In this document: positions 51,449 through 60,260 of the stretch, piece by piece
How the letters are laid out: each line of letters starts with the position of its first letter
How positions within the stretch are numbered: position 1 is the stretch's first letter
DNA from: Paenibacillus sp. MMS18-CY102
Lineage (GTDB): Bacteria; Bacillota; Bacilli; Paenibacillales; Paenibacillaceae
DNA length: 64,000 bases
Assembly (NCBI RefSeq): GCF_009789195.1
Contig: NZ_WSTC01000029.1
Coordinates: forward strand, 1-64,000
Reading direction: 5' to 3'
The notes under the pieces: generated by a model
Seen by the model: the letters and a program-made list of their open reading frames with translations, nothing else
Databases searched by the model: none
What the model was told of the DNA's origin: nothing
Translations under genes and position numbers: made by a program

Positions 51449-52303
51449 ATGCATATGAAAGACCGTAGCGTATTGCTCACGGGGGCGAATTCAGGCATTG
51501 GCAGGGCAACAGCTGAGGCGTTGGCGAAGAAAGGCGCTTCTTTAATTCTCGCTTGCCGGGACACGGCAAAAGGGGAAGCTGTCCGCAAGGAGATCATGGC
51601 TAGCAGCGGAAACGGGCGAATCGATGTGGTAAAGGTGGATTTGGCATCATTTGCTTCAATTAGGGAGTTCGCGGCTGAGGTAAATCGCACGTATGATAAG
51701 CTGGACGTTCTCATTAATAATGCGGGCATCATGATGAATGAGTGGACGCCGACTGCTGACGGGCTGGATACGATCATGGGCGTTAATCATTTTGGAACTT
51801 TTCTGCTAACCGGTTTGTTGGCAGATTTGCTCAAAGCAAGCGGCCGTTCGAGAATCGTTACAGTCAGCTCAATGGCCCATAAGATGTATAAGTTAGATGT
51901 AGATGATCTTCATAAAAAGCATAAATACATGCCTTCGCGGGCCTATGGGCAATCGAAGCTGGCGAATATTCTGTTTACGTATGAGTTAGCGCGCAGGTTA
52001 AGCGGATCGAGTGTAACGGCAAACTGTCTTCATCCCGGGATTGTAAAAACAAGCTTTGCGAAACGGCTGACGGGCCTTGAGATGCTCTCCTTCGCGGCGC
52101 TGAAGCCTTTTATGATTCCGGTTGAAAAGGGTGCGGCTACTTCGGTATTTCTAGCATCCTCACCCAAAGTAGAGGGTGTCAGTGGCCAATATTTCATTCG
52201 TTGCAAGGAAGCGCGCTCTTCCAAGCTAAGCCATGACCTGCAATTAGCGCGAAAGCTATGGGAGGAAAGCGAGCGAGTGACCGGTTTTAAAAGCGCATTG
52301 TAA
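51449..52303 (+). CDS. Short-chain dehydrogenase/reductase (retinol-dehydrogenase-like)
   Basis: 284 residues. LTGANSGIGRATAEALAKKGASLILACRD (NADP-type, Arg after beta-2), NNAGIMMNEW, VSSMAH (Ser) and AYGQSKLAN (Tyr-x3-Lys) complete the active site. Resembles the RDH/WWOX-type extended classical SDRs. Substrate unknown. Probably cotranscribed with the pentapeptide-repeat gene. Confidence 0.88.
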   Translation: MHMKDRSVLLTGANSGIGRATAEALAKKGASLILACRDTAKGEAVRKEIMASSGNGRIDVVKVDLASFASIREFAAEVNRTYDKLDVLINNAGIMMNEWTPTADGLDTIMGVNHFGTFLLTGLLADLLKASGRSRIVTVSSMAHKMYKLDVDDLHKKHKYMPSRAYGQSKLANILFTYELARRLSGSSVTANCLHPGIVKTSFAKRLTGLEMLSFAALKPFMIPVEKGAATSVFLASSPKVEGVSGQYFIRCKEARSSKLSHDLQLARKLWEESERVTGFKSAL

Positions 52304-52663
52304 CATTCTTACGGAGGGTATCTCTGTTCAGCTGGATAGATGATACGTGACGGAAAAGCACGCAATAGGGGATGTCCCACAAGCCACAATGGCTGGGGCA
52401 TCCTTATTTTTTTGCGCCGCAGTGGTTGGCGTCAGTGTTGGTGCTATCGGTGGTCTTCTCACTGTAGTTCGTACAATGGAACCAGATACTCCAAATGTTC
52501 AATCGATTAATAGAGAATGTCTATTGGCGCAGATTGCAAGCTGGTGGTAGATTATTAATTAGATAATTCTCACTAAACAAATAGGAATTTAATAATTTAA
52601 TAATCGCAGCAAAGCTGCAGAGCCTCTGCTCGAACACCATAGAACGCAAAGGGGAAATGAACG
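52304..52663. other. Intergenic region with terminator and one dyad box
   Basis: A hairpin terminator lies at 52369-52413. One clear ATTGYA-family dyad (ACTGTA-N5-TACAAT) is at 52461-52477. The last 110 bp before the monooxygenase are AT-rich (TTAATAATTTAATAAT) and probably hold its promoter. A 67-codon frame at 52347 crosses the hairpin and is not a gene. Confidence 0.6.
52368..52414 (+). terminator. Terminator of the pentapeptide/SDR genes
   Basis: GGATG.CCC..AGCCA / TGGCT..GG.CATCC hairpin followed by TTATTTTTTT. Confidence 0.82.
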
Positions 52664-54055
52664 ATGGCTAAACGGAAACAACTCAAGCTCGGCGCTATGC
52701 TGCATGGAGTGGGAAGCAGTACGTCGTTATGGCGGCATCCCGATATTCAAGCGGATGCGAGCGTTAATTTTGAGCTATACAAAAGCTGGGTCGCGAAAGC
52801 TGAGGCTGCAAAATTTGATCTCGCTTTCGTCGCTGATGGCCTCTATATTAACGAGAAGTCGATCCCGCATTTTCTAAACCGGTTCGAGCCGATTACGGTT
52901 CTGAGTGCGCTGGCTGCCGTTAGCGAACGGATCGGTCTCGTAGGGACGCTGTCGACTTCCTATAGTGAGCCTTTCACGGTGGCGCGCCAGTTTGCTTCAT
53001 TGGATGTGATAAGCGGCGGCCGCGCAGGCTGGAATGTCGTGACTTCTCCGCTGGAGGGCTCGGCACTTAACTTCGGGAAGAAGGAGCATCCCGACCATGG
53101 GAAACGTTACCGGATTGCGACGGAATATTTGGAAGTGACACGAGGGTTGTGGGATTCGTGGGAGGATGATGCTTTCGTCCGCGACAAGGAATCCGGGGTA
53201 TTCTTTGATCCTGCCAAACTGCACACGTTGAACCACCAGGGTGAATTCTTCTCCGTACAGGGCCCGCTGAACATCGCGCGTTCGAAGCAGGGACACCCGG
53301 TCGTCTTCCAAGCGGGATCATCCGAAGTAGGCAAGAACTACGCGGCGAAGGAAGCGGATGCCGTGTTCACTGGCCACGAGTCGATTGAGGAAGCGATCGC
53401 GTTCTATCAGGACGTGAAGGCGCGCGCTGTTTCGTTTGGCCGGAATCCGGACCACGTCGTCATATTCCCAGGCATCGCTCCGGTTATCGGCAGCACCGAG
53501 GAAGAGGCGGAGCGCAAATACCAGGAGGTCGTTAATTTAGTATCGGTGGAAAATGCACTGCTCTATCTGGGCCGGTACTTCGACCATCATGACTTCTCCC
53601 AATATGATCTAGATGCGCCGTTTCCAGAGCTGGGCGAGATAGGCCGCAACAGCTTCCAGAGCCATACTGATCGAATCAAAGCAGTAGCGAAGGAGAAGAA
53701 GCTGACGCTTCGCCAAGTTGCGCTTGCGGCGGCAACGCCTCGCCCTACCTTTATTGGAACAGCTGTGCAAGTGGCGGACCGTGTTCAGGAATGGTTCGAA
53801 CAAGGCGCAGCTGACGGTTTTATGATCGCATCAGCCGTGCCGTTCGGATTGGAGGATTTCATTGCGCAAGTCGTTCCGATTTTGCAAGAACGCGGGCTGT
53901 TCAGGTCGGAATACGAGAGCGATACGCTGCGCGGCAATCTGGGCGTGCCGATCCCGGCGAACCGCTATGCGGCAGCAAGTGTTGATGCCGAAACGAAAGC
54001 CACGGTTACAGCCACAGCTATAGTGGAGACTGCTGCTGCGAAACATAGCGATTAA
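52664..54055 (+). CDS. LLM-class flavin-dependent monooxygenase (NtaA/SnaA/DszA family)
   Basis: 463 residues, TIM barrel. [87 protein letters not shown] and [24 protein letters not shown] are the NtaA/DszA signatures. It uses reduced FMN from a separate reductase to oxidise a carbon-sulfur, carbon-nitrogen or aromatic substrate. No reductase or sulfonate transporter is adjacent. The Ala/Thr-rich C-terminal tail (last 25 residues) is outside the fold. Confidence 0.9.
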   Translation: MAKRKQLKLGAMLHGVGSSTSLWRHPDIQADASVNFELYKSWVAKAEAAKFDLAFVADGLYINEKSIPHFLNRFEPITVLSALAAVSERIGLVGTLSTSYSEPFTVARQFASLDVISGGRAGWNVVTSPLEGSALNFGKKEHPDHGKRYRIATEYLEVTRGLWDSWEDDAFVRDKESGVFFDPAKLHTLNHQGEFFSVQGPLNIARSKQGHPVVFQAGSSEVGKNYAAKEADAVFTGHESIEEAIAFYQDVKARAVSFGRNPDHVVIFPGIAPVIGSTEEEAERKYQEVVNLVSVENALLYLGRYFDHHDFSQYDLDAPFPELGEIGRNSFQSHTDRIKAVAKEKKLTLRQVALAAATPRPTFIGTAVQVADRVQEWFEQGAADGFMIASAVPFGLEDFIAQVVPILQERGLFRSEYESDTLRGNLGVPIPANRYAAASVDAETKATVTATAIVETAAAKHSD

Positions 54056-54137
54056 TTGTGATATGCGTCAAAAAAATAAGGCCTATCTGCCGGTGTCACT
54101 GTAATTGAGCGTGCTCGATCCGGCCTGGGAAAAGTGT

Positions 54138-54177
54138 AAGGACGGCTAAGCATTAGGCTTAGCCGTCTTTTTTGTTT
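54138..54177 (+). terminator. Terminator of the LLM monooxygenase gene
   Basis: GACGGCTAAGC / GGCTTAGCCGTC with a T run. Confidence 0.9.
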
Positions 54178-54276
54178 TAAACATTTTAAATAGTGATTGA
54201 CAATATGGATTTATTTCATGAAAATTACATTTATGGTTCAAATGAATACATTTTATTAATTAGTCGGGGGTTTATT

Positions 54277-56025
54277 GTGAAGAAATTAGGATTGTTAGTT
54301 TTGATTATTGCCATGCTAATAGCTTCAGGCGAAGCTATTCCTTTAGGGCATGCAATGGCTGCTCAAGGCGTTCAAAAAGAAGAGTCGACATCCTACACAT
54401 TGGGTTATCATCACTATCAAATGACAGGCAGCGTACCTTATGAAGTAGCATCTTATGTTCCTTTTTCAAACTATGATGTTGATTTTGTAGCCGGAGCAGA
54501 TGGGATGTTCTATTACACTGACGCAAACACAATCATGGCGTATACCCAAGAAGGTACGCTGGAGTGGACCTATACTTTTCCTCGCACAGACTCCTCATTG
54601 CGGTTCATTTCTATAACGCCAGGGGGACAGATTGGCGTGTACGAATGCTCGGCTTTCGAGATGGTTGGTGAATATGGGAATAAAGATAACAAGTTTATTT
54701 ATCATCCAGCTAAAGCGTTCATTTTTAATAAAGAGGGCAAAATAACAATTTCTTATACGCTGGACGCTTCCGTCGCGACGCCTACGTATTCTCCTAGGAA
54801 CGCTAGCTTTGACGACCAAGGAAATTTGTATGTGGATACCGATAAGGGCTTCGGTTCATTCGACACGAGTGGCAAACTTCGCTGGAAAAATGCTAATATT
54901 TCTGTCCTTAAACAATCAGAGCCAATGGTAGCAGGTTACAGTAACGCTAATTATTTTAGTGATATCGAATTGACGTATATTACGGCCAAGAATGATAGGG
55001 TAGTGGCAGTGAATGAGTGGACGGGAGTAGCCTACGGAATGGGCTTGGATGGTAAGCTTTTATGGCAAACGCCTATTGAAGGAGAGCGGTATAGTTCCCA
55101 TCTGCTAGTGACCGATGATCATGAGTACTTGCTTAATCAACGGAATGTCGGTGGATCGCTCATACGTTCAATGGATGGCAAAAAGGAGATCATTTCGGAT
55201 CCTGAAAACTCAGCGGCCAGTTCATTGATTCCGGGGGATGGAAGAGGAAACTATTACTTTGTCGACTCCGCAGGCATTGTCCAAATGAATAAGCATGGCG
55301 TTAAGAATTGGACCTATAAGTTGGGCATCACTTTTGGTGATGAACCGCTAGTGGCGGATTCATTCGGCAATGTATATTTCTCTGACGATGATGGCAGTAT
55401 CTATAGCCTCAATCGGGACGGAAAGCTCCGTTTTAAATTTCACTATATAGACGGGTATTCCACCAGTGACATCTATATGAAAGCTAATGGTGACTTGCTT
55501 GTCATGGACTATGGCATTATAACGCTTCGCCCTACAAACAAGCAGTTGGCAGACATGCAATCCGGCAATCCAATGGCAGAACAAGAGGGTCCTGCTTTAA
55601 CAGATAATCAAGCAGGAACTGTTGATGCTGCATGTGATCCGTTCGCATCGGACAATCCGTATGCTAAGAACACGGAGATTCGGATATTCATGGACTGCCA
55701 GGAAGTTGATATTGATCCGAAGCCGCTCATGAATAACGGGAGTGTGCTGGTACCGCTAAGGGACATATTCGAGCGATTAGGAGCATCGGTAAGCTGGGAC
55801 CAGGGCTTGCAGACGATTCAAGCTCAAAAAGGCTCAACGAAAGTCTATTTGCAGATCGGCAACAAGACTGCTTACAGTAATAATCAAAAGGTTCAATTGA
55901 ATGCTGCACCACAGTTAGTGAACGGTTCGACCTTTGTACCGCTTCGATTCGTCAGCGAAGTATTTAATTGTAAGGTGCAGTGGAATAAAGAAAAGCTTAC
56001 TGTATTCATTGTTACAACGAGTTAA
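54277..56025 (+). CDS. Secreted beta-propeller protein with copper-amine-oxidase-type stalk domain
   Basis: About 582 residues from the GTG at 54277 (GGGGG six bases upstream). Signal peptide KKLGLLVLIIAMLIASGEAIPLGHAMAA. Residues 60-440 carry repeated PQQ-like blades (EGTLEWTYTF, SGKLRWKNAN, DGKLLWQTPI, HGVKNWTYKL, DGKLRFKFHY), each with the W/Y-x-Y/T strand end. The last 115 residues are two lobes of the copper amine oxidase N-terminal domain (SVLVPLRDIFERLGASVSWD and STFVPLRFVSEVFNCKVQWN), here a wall-binding stalk. Probable surface scaffold. Confidence 0.82.
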   Translation: MKKLGLLVLIIAMLIASGEAIPLGHAMAAQGVQKEESTSYTLGYHHYQMTGSVPYEVASYVPFSNYDVDFVAGADGMFYYTDANTIMAYTQEGTLEWTYTFPRTDSSLRFISITPGGQIGVYECSAFEMVGEYGNKDNKFIYHPAKAFIFNKEGKITISYTLDASVATPTYSPRNASFDDQGNLYVDTDKGFGSFDTSGKLRWKNANISVLKQSEPMVAGYSNANYFSDIELTYITAKNDRVVAVNEWTGVAYGMGLDGKLLWQTPIEGERYSSHLLVTDDHEYLLNQRNVGGSLIRSMDGKKEIISDPENSAASSLIPGDGRGNYYFVDSAGIVQMNKHGVKNWTYKLGITFGDEPLVADSFGNVYFSDDDGSIYSLNRDGKLRFKFHYIDGYSTSDIYMKANGDLLVMDYGIITLRPTNKQLADMQSGNPMAEQEGPALTDNQAGTVDAACDPFASDNPYAKNTEIRIFMDCQEVDIDPKPLMNNGSVLVPLRDIFERLGASVSWDQGLQTIQAQKGSTKVYLQIGNKTAYSNNQKVQLNAAPQLVNGSTFVPLRFVSEVFNCKVQWNKEKLTVFIVTTS

Positions 56026-56047
56026 CAGCAAGGCCTTGTAGGTTAGC

Positions 56048-56097
56048 TTACACGTGCAGGTTGTCGGTATATCCGGTACTGGCACGTGTTTTTTTAT
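56048..56097 (+). terminator. Terminator of the propeller protein gene
   Basis: ACACGTGC / GCACGTGT stem with a 24-base loop and T7 tail. Confidence 0.75.
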
Positions 56098-56205
56098 GAT
56101 CGAATTATTGATTCTTGGCTGGCGGAGGACGTTCTGAATCCCTATGGTTCGGTTATAATAAATGGTAATTACTTAGAATGGGTGGAGAGGTGGGATTAAC
56201 CATCT

Positions 56206-57378
56206 ATGCGTTTGTTTCGGATCATGGTGTTGGCGATCGTTCTAGCTATAGTCGGGGGATGGAAGTTGATGGAGCTGCTGAAACAATCGGAATGGCTTAA
56301 TTCTGCCGCCCGTCCAGCCCAATTCGTGCAAAATGAGCCGTCGCTAGTCGATAGCATCCATCAACATTTGCAAGCGCGCACTGAGCGTTTTTCGATCCGA
56401 TTAAGTGGGGTGGGCTTCTCGGAAGCTAGGATTAAGCAATCCATTAAGCAGGCAATAGCTGCTGATGATTATACGGCATACGTGATGGACTCCTATTACT
56501 ATACGATACGGTCGCGCGCGGAGCGGGCGGATTTGCAATTGATTGTTCGTTATCGTGAATCTGCTGCGCAGACGGCGGAGGTTGACAGGATCACGGATGA
56601 TGCTTTACTTACGATTGTGAAGCCGGGAATGAGTGGCCACGAGAAAGTAAAAGCGATTCATGATTGGGTCGTTGAACGGGTCGAGTACGATACCTCGCTT
56701 CAGCGCTACACTGCTTATGATGCATTGGTGAACGGAAAAGCGGTGTGCCAAGGATACGCGCTGCTCATGCATCGGATGTTGGAGAAAGCGGGATTTGAGG
56801 ATAAGATCGCAGAGGGCACAGTACAGTCCGGCAATCATGCATGGAACTTGGTTAAGCTTGGTGGCAACTGGTATCATCTTGATGCGACGTGGGATGACGC
56901 TGCACCAGATACGAAAGCACTGAAGGATACGGTTCTTGCCAAGTCGATTGGCAGCGAGGTGCGATATCGGTATTATATGCTGACAGATGACCAGATAAGT
57001 GCGGATCATAAGTGGACGAAGCCCTATCCGAAGGCGGTTGTTAGTTATGCTAGTGTACTTAATACGGAGCAAAAGACAGCCAGTGATATTGCGGCGGCAA
57101 GCTTATCGAAGCTGGAAACGGCGATCGGATTGGACTGGTTGAAACCTGAGCGGACAGTGGAATCGCTTGCCTCACTCACGGGGAAGCTGGCGGACATCGC
57201 CGCCCGGGGAATGCTGGAGCTGACCATCCGGTACATGGACGGCGAGTCGTGGCAAGATGATATCCGCGTAGCCATTGATGGTGCGGGAATCAAGGAAGGA
57301 TACTCCGTTCGGAGCATTCCTTATCGAACGGATGGTTCGGTGCTGCTGCACATCGAGCTTATTCCGTCAGCGAGATAA
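56206..57378 (+). CDS. Membrane-anchored transglutaminase-like protein
   Basis: 390 residues. An N-terminal signal anchor (FRIMVLAIVLAIVGGWKLMEL) precedes an extracellular region. Residues 145-240 form the transglutaminase-like core with Cys in GKAVCQGYALLMHRML, His in GNHAWNLVKLGGNWYHLDATWDD and Asp in the same stretch, the papain-like triad. Such proteins in Bacillales may be proteases or amide-forming enzymes acting on wall proteins. The C-terminal 120 residues are unassigned. Confidence 0.83.
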   Translation: MRLFRIMVLAIVLAIVGGWKLMELLKQSEWLNSAARPAQFVQNEPSLVDSIHQHLQARTERFSIRLSGVGFSEARIKQSIKQAIAADDYTAYVMDSYYYTIRSRAERADLQLIVRYRESAAQTAEVDRITDDALLTIVKPGMSGHEKVKAIHDWVVERVEYDTSLQRYTAYDALVNGKAVCQGYALLMHRMLEKAGFEDKIAEGTVQSGNHAWNLVKLGGNWYHLDATWDDAAPDTKALKDTVLAKSIGSEVRYRYYMLTDDQISADHKWTKPYPKAVVSYASVLNTEQKTASDIAAASLSKLETAIGLDWLKPERTVESLASLTGKLADIAARGMLELTIRYMDGESWQDDIRVAIDGAGIKEGYSVRSIPYRTDGSVLLHIELIPSAR

Positions 57379-57473
57379 AGCTGTGGGCAGTGTCGCGCAA
57401 GCGGCGCCAAGCGCCCAATAGGGCATAGAAACCTGCCCTATTGTCGCGCCAGCGCTATGTTTGCGCACAAGCA

Positions 57474-57521
57474 ACAAAAGCGCACGGGAAGCGAGGTGAT
57501 CGCTTGTCCGTGCGCTTTTAA
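57474..57521. terminator. Bidirectional terminator between the transglutaminase and cvfC genes
   Basis: AAAAGCGCACGG / CCGTGCGCTTTT with a 20-base loop. Upstream, a second strong hairpin (CAATAGGGCA / TGCCCTATTG, 57416-57443) without a T tail. Confidence 0.82.
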
Positions 57522-57530
57522 TATGCTTGC

Positions 57531-58712
57531 CTACTCCGAATCGGCCGCCCCAGCAGCGTCAGCGCCGCGGTTCCGCTGCGTCATCTGCTGCCAGACCGAG
57601 CCGGCGGCTTCCTCGCCGCGCTCGATCCGTTCGACGGCTATGCTCGCCTGCAGCGAGATTTCGAACTCGGCATCCGACATCGCTTCGCGCAGCGCCTCAA
57701 GCGCACTATCGTCGCCAACCTCATAGAGGAAGCGGGCCGCCCGCCAGCGGACGAGCTTGTTGCTGTCGCGCAGCGATTCGATCATGGGGCCGATCGCAAC
57801 GGCATCGCCGATATCGGAGAGTGTGTCGCCAGCTGTCCGGCGGACGCTGACGGACTTGTCCCGTAGCGCGGCGAACAGCAGCGGCATCGCTTCCGCGCTG
57901 CGCAGATCGCCGAGATAGACGACGGCTAGCCGCCGGATGGAGGCGTTGTCGTCCTTCAATGCGCGTTCCAGCAGCGGCAGGGCCTCCGGCGTAGCTGCCG
58001 CAAGCCGGTCGAAAGCGGCATAACGCTGCTGCCAGTCCGCTGCCGTATCAAACTCCGCCAGCACCTCAACAGCCGAAAGCGGCGCAGGGCGAACCGGCAT
58101 ATCGGATGGCGCATCAGGCCCTTGCGCGACCGATGTTTCTACCAAGGCAGCCAGCCGTTCCTCCGTATAAGCAGCTTCCAGTTCCCTTACGATTTCCGCC
58201 GCAATTTCTTCCGGCTCTCCGTAACGAATGCCGAATTCTTCTAGCTTCCGCTCGCGGATCATCGTTGCGCCTGCCGCCGCTTGCACCGCATCGGTGAAAC
58301 GCTGTGCCATCGCAGCGCGCACCTCGCGTTCGCCGATGCGAACCCGTACCTGCATCGGGATGCCCCGATACAGCTGAACGAGCACATGCGCTTCGCCGAA
58401 GCTGTCGGCCGAAGGCGAAGCCCCTTCCGCGGCTGCGCCTGTCCCAGCTGGATCGCCAGCCGACAGCAGCTGGCGCGCTTCCGCTAGAATCGCTTGCCAG
58501 TCCGCATTAGGCTTGCGGTCCAGCGCGATAAAGTCGGCGGTGCGGAATACGCTCCGCACGCCTTCGATCGCGAGCAGGGCGCGCAGCGGCTCAGGCGCTT
58601 CTGTTGCGCGGTCTTGCGTATAGGTATGCCGCAGCCCTCGCGGGAGCGATTCATCGACATTCAGCTTCATGGAATTCGGGCTCGGTGTAGGTTCGATTGA
58701 AAGTAGCTTCAT
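57531..58712 (-). CDS. cvfC: Conserved virulence factor C family protein (Nfu-N domain plus HEAT repeats)
   Basis: 393 residues. MKLLSIEPTPSPNSMKLNVDE is the N-terminal Nfu/NifU-like domain, here without its Fe-S Cys-x2-Cys domain. Residues about 200-370 are HEAT-like repeats (LPLLERALKDDNASIRRLAVVYLGDLRSAEAMPLLFAALRDKSVSVRRTAGDTLSDIGD). This combination is that of CvfC, first noted for reduced virulence in Staphylococcus mutants; molecular role unknown. The ATG at 58712 follows GGAGG; the frame to 58739 adds nine unlikely residues. Confidence 0.85.
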   Translation of the reverse strand: MKLLSIEPTPSPNSMKLNVDESLPRGLRHTYTQDRATEAPEPLRALLAIEGVRSVFRTADFIALDRKPNADWQAILAEARQLLSAGDPAGTGAAAEGASPSADSFGEAHVLVQLYRGIPMQVRVRIGEREVRAAMAQRFTDAVQAAAGATMIRERKLEEFGIRYGEPEEIAAEIVRELEAAYTEERLAALVETSVAQGPDAPSDMPVRPAPLSAVEVLAEFDTAADWQQRYAAFDRLAAATPEALPLLERALKDDNASIRRLAVVYLGDLRSAEAMPLLFAALRDKSVSVRRTAGDTLSDIGDAVAIGPMIESLRDSNKLVRWRAARFLYEVGDDSALEALREAMSDAEFEISLQASIAVERIERGEEAAGSVWQQMTQRNRGADAAGAADSE

Positions 58713-58990
58713 TACAAGATTACCTCCGCTTCTTGTCACATGCTTGATCTCCCTATTTTACCCGATATTAATCAGCGAAGCGAATGGCTGGCGGCGTGTG
58801 GCAGCTATTTGCTGCATAGAACGCTTGTCCCGCCTGTTATGTTTGTTTTTTGCCTTGAGAAAGCAAATTCGGACAATACTATGCCAATCCGGCGCATCGT
58901 TATCGGATAATGGAAGCGTTATAATGGAACTACATCCTGCCGGTGCATCATCGCAAGTGAAACCCGGCACTAAATCGGAGGAACCCAATC

Positions 58991-60070
58991 ATGGCAAACC
59001 CAACAACTGCCCGCATTCGTTTTGGCGTAATCGGCGCTGGCGCTATCGGTGCGATCCATATGGAAACTTTAAATAAACTCGCTGACGTTGCGGAGCTCAA
59101 AGCCGTTACCGATACCTACCTGCCACTCGCAGAGCAGCGTGCAACGGAATATAACATCCCAGTGACGCATGCTTCACCGGAAGCGCTGCTTGCTGATCCA
59201 GAGCTGGACGCTGTCGTTATTGCAGTGCCGAACCAATTTCATGCTCCGCTAACGATCGCAGCTCTTGAGGCTGGCAAACATGTCATTCTCGAGAAGCCAA
59301 TGGCTATTGATTCGGCGAAAGCAAAAGAAATCGTAGACGTCCAAGAGCGTACAGGCAAAACATTGATTATCGCACAGCAAATGCGGTTCTCCGGCCTAGC
59401 GCGTGCAGTGAAAGCTGTAATCGACGAAGGCAAGCTGGGACGCATTTATAACGTGAAAAGCGGCTGGATTCGCAAAAAAGGCATTCCAGGCTGGGGTTCA
59501 TGGTTCACGCGCAAGGAGCTGGCAGGCGGCGGTCCGCTTATCGATATCGGTGTCCATATGATCGATTTGGCGCTTCACTTTATGGGCGGGCCTCGCCCGG
59601 TGTCGGTTTTCGGCACAACCTATGCGGAGTTTGGCCCGCATAAACGCGGCACGGGCAACTGGGGAACGCCGAACTGGGAAGGCACTTACGATGTCGAGGA
59701 CTTGGCAACGGCTCTCATTAAGCTGGACAACGGCGCTACGCTCGCGCTTGATGTCAGTTGGGCGGCACATGCGGCTGATATGTCCGACGAGCCATTTATT
59801 CACTTGATGGGATCCGAGGGAGGCATCTCGTACGTTGGCAACACAGCGAAGTTTATTACGCATGTTGACAACGAGGTCGTTACGACAGAGATCGCGCCGC
59901 TTGATGATTCGAATGAGCGCGAGCTGCTAGCTCGCCATTTCATCCAATCGATCCAAGATGGCACGACGCCGATCTCTTCTGCTATTTCAGGCTATACGAA
60001 CAACCGGATTCTCGATGCGATCTATGAGTCGTCAGAGACGGGCAACCAAGTAAAGCTGAACTGGAACTAA
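58991..60070 (+). CDS. Gfo/Idh/MocA family oxidoreductase
   Basis: 359 residues. RFGVIGAGAIGAIHMETL (NAD(P) loop), EKPMA (conserved Lys of the substrate site) and GGPLIDIGVHMIDLALHFMG (DxxxH catalytic pattern) are present. It oxidises or reduces a sugar or inositol derivative. Strong ribosome site GGAGG. It ends at a large hairpin. No sugar transporter is adjacent, so the substrate cannot be guessed. Confidence 0.9.
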   Translation: MANPTTARIRFGVIGAGAIGAIHMETLNKLADVAELKAVTDTYLPLAEQRATEYNIPVTHASPEALLADPELDAVVIAVPNQFHAPLTIAALEAGKHVILEKPMAIDSAKAKEIVDVQERTGKTLIIAQQMRFSGLARAVKAVIDEGKLGRIYNVKSGWIRKKGIPGWGSWFTRKELAGGGPLIDIGVHMIDLALHFMGGPRPVSVFGTTYAEFGPHKRGTGNWGTPNWEGTYDVEDLATALIKLDNGATLALDVSWAAHAADMSDEPFIHLMGSEGGISYVGNTAKFITHVDNEVVTTEIAPLDDSNERELLARHFIQSIQDGTTPISSAISGYTNNRILDAIYESSETGNQVKLNWN

Positions 60071-60124
60071 GCAAAACGATTAGCTTTCGCTGCAATCAGC
60101 ATCTAAACTAGCTTCATCATGCAT

Positions 60125-60188
60125 AACGGGATGGGCTTCCAAGCGGCGATTGAACGCCGTTCTCTGGAAACCGATCCCGTTTTTGCAC
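60125..60188 (+). terminator. Terminator of the Gfo/Idh/MocA gene
   Basis: Long imperfect hairpin (AACGGGAT..GCGGCG / CGCCGT..ATCCCGTT) with T5 tail. Confidence 0.8.
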
Positions 60189-60216
60189 ACCTTATGACGG
60201 AAGCGGGCATTTATGA

Positions 60217-60222
60217 TATAAT
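60217..60222 (+). promoter_or_regulatory. -10 element of the ABC-F gene
   Basis: Perfect TATAAT 39 bp before the ATG; no convincing -35 at the right distance. Confidence 0.45.
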
Positions 60223-60260
60223 GATGCGATGAACATGTTTGAGAGGACGGGATCCATTCA

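Noticed and set aside
52347-52550. 67-codon frame (MTEKHAIGDVPQ...)
   Set aside because: It runs through a clear terminator hairpin and a dyad box, has no ribosome site and is not protein-like.
57386-57463. Structured RNA made of nested GC-rich hairpins after the transglutaminase gene
   Set aside because: The inner stem is good, but the outer pairing is broken in many places; more simply a terminator region.
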